A DNA stretch of 64,000 nt. It comes from an uncultured Prevotellaceae bacterium (lineage in GTDB: Bacteria > Bacteroidota > Bacteroidia > Bacteroidales > Bacteroidaceae). Numbering within the stretch: position 1 is the stretch's first letter; every line of letters begins with the position of its first letter. Under the pieces are notes generated by a model. That model did not search any database. It was not told the origin of the DNA and saw only the letters and a list, made by a program, of their open reading frames with translations. The stretch is from positions 62,001 to 126,000 of the forward strand of contig ONDS01000003.1 of the NCBI GenBank assembly GCA_900316685.1, read 5' to 3'. Below are positions 63,401-64,000 of the stretch, piece by piece. The translations under genes were made by a program, and so were the position numbers.

Positions 63401-64000
63401 TTACAGCCCCGTTATCACGTCCATGATTTTCCGGCCCAGTTCTTCTGCTTCGTCCATGGTAGGAGCCTCGCTGTAGACACGGATAATGGGTTCGGTATTC
63501 GACTTGCGCAAGTGCACCCACCGGTCAGCGAAGTCGATCTTCACTCCGTCGATATCGTTCACCTGCTCATCCTTATACAGTTCCTTCACCTTGGCCAGCA
63601 ACGCGTCGACATCGGTCTCCGGAGTCAGGTCCACCCTGTTCTTGGCGATGAAATAGTCGGGCAGCGTGGCTCTCAGCTCGCTCACCTTGCCTCCTCTCTT
63701 GGCCAGGGCCGTGAGGAAGAGTGCTATGCCCACCAAGGCATCGCGCCCGTAATGGCATTCGGGATAAATGACGCCACCGTTGCCTTCGCCTCCAATCACG
63801 GCACCCACCTCTTTCATCTTGGTGGTGACGTTCACCTCACCCACCGCTGCCGCGGCATAGTTGCCACCGTGTTTCTCGGTGATGTCTCGCAAGGCCCTGG
63901 TCGACGACAGGTTCGACACGGTATTTCCGGGAGTATGCTCCAACACGTAGTCGGCCACCGACACCAGCGTATACTCCTCGCCAAACATCTTGCCATCCTC
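63401..64000 (-). CDS. glmM: Phosphoglucosamine mutase, C-terminal part (continues beyond window)
   Basis: 199 residues are visible, open to the window edge. The alpha-D-phosphohexomutase C-terminal half contains GGEGNGGVIYPECHYGRDAL (sugar-binding GEGNGG), then the phosphate-binding RKSNTEPIIRVYSEAP near the end. The family converts glucosamine-6-P to glucosamine-1-P (or acts on mannose/glucose phosphates). GlmM is the common assignment in Bacteroidetes, but the active-site serine lies outside the window, so specificity is not proven. Confidence 0.82.
   Translation of the reverse strand, partial: EDGKMFGEEYTLVSVADYVLEHTPGNTVSNLSSTRALRDITEKHGGNYAAAAVGEVNVTTKMKEVGAVIGGEGNGGVIYPECHYGRDALVGIALFLTALAKRGGKVSELRATLPDYFIAKNRVDLTPETDVDALLAKVKELYKDEQVNDIDGVKIDFADRWVHLRKSNTEPIIRVYSEAPTMDEAEELGRKIMDVITGL

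Overview
The window looks like a chromosomal segment of a Bacteroidota bacterium, most likely a Prevotellaceae member (Prevotella sensu lato). The evidence is a SusC/SusD pair, a type IX secretion sorting domain, a DUF6377 regulator, a GH10 xylanase/CE1 feruloyl esterase fusion of the type known from Prevotella, PorT-like barrels, many promoters of the Bacteroidetes form TTG/TTTG-N19-20-TAnnTTTG, and almost no Shine-Dalgarno sequences. Species cannot be fixed from the sequence alone. No rRNA, tRNA, integrase, transposase, phage module or CRISPR array was recognised.

Layout. 1-5 kb: the end of a lipoprotein, a secreted S8 protease, tryptophanase (tnaA) with a leader that looks like an attenuator, and a DUF3298-like lipoprotein. 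5.6-11.8 kb: a secreted TPR-CHAT protein, an M15 peptidase, a double SH3b protein, a sigma factor overlapping an anti-sigma-like protein fused to a phage-associated domain, and a small Cys-rich membrane protein. 12.3-25.1 kb: a beta-glucan-type polysaccharide utilization locus (SusC, SusD, a surface glycan-binding protein with three CBM-like modules, GH16, GH3) ending in a DUF6377 membrane regulator. 25.4-29.7 kb: a small secreted protein, an ABC exporter with a PQ-rich membrane partner, and a barrel protein. 29.9-32.1 kb: the GH10-CE1 enzyme. 32.2-33.4 kb: a DUF6804 remnant, a minisatellite and an orphan vsr. 33.4-36.3 kb: a sodium/solute symporter divergent from a TrpB2-type tryptophan synthase beta chain.

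36.5-46.6 kb is a mostly housekeeping minus-strand block: mfd, a GT2, an acyltransferase, a metallophosphoesterase, a free-standing MetH activation domain, dihydroorotase, a DUF4369 lipoprotein, a four-helix membrane protein and an FtsB/DivIC-like protein. 47-52.8 kb: anaerobic ribonucleotide reductase nrdDG, dnaX and asnA. 53-58 kb: a secreted C39-like peptidase, a second copy of the 25.4 kb family, two barrel proteins, dinB and a lipoprotein. 58-64 kb: a CobW GTPase with a very His-rich loop, type II pantothenate kinase, a DUF4332 protein, HU, a 29-residue AURKAIP1/COX24-like basic protein, an RNase E/G family protein and the C-terminal end of glmM.

The most interesting non-coding feature is the tnaA leader: promoter, a 23-codon upstream ORF, a hairpin with U7 nine bases after its stop codon, then tnaA. 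The window is also full of short tandem repeats in intergenic gaps. They form several families of different sequence and usually begin just after stop codons. One contains plant-telomere-like CCCTAAA units in the susC leader, and one runs into the vsr reading frame. Several genes (dinB, the M15 peptidase, the symporter, the DUF3298 lipoprotein) have the -7 element so close to the start codon that leaderless transcripts are likely.
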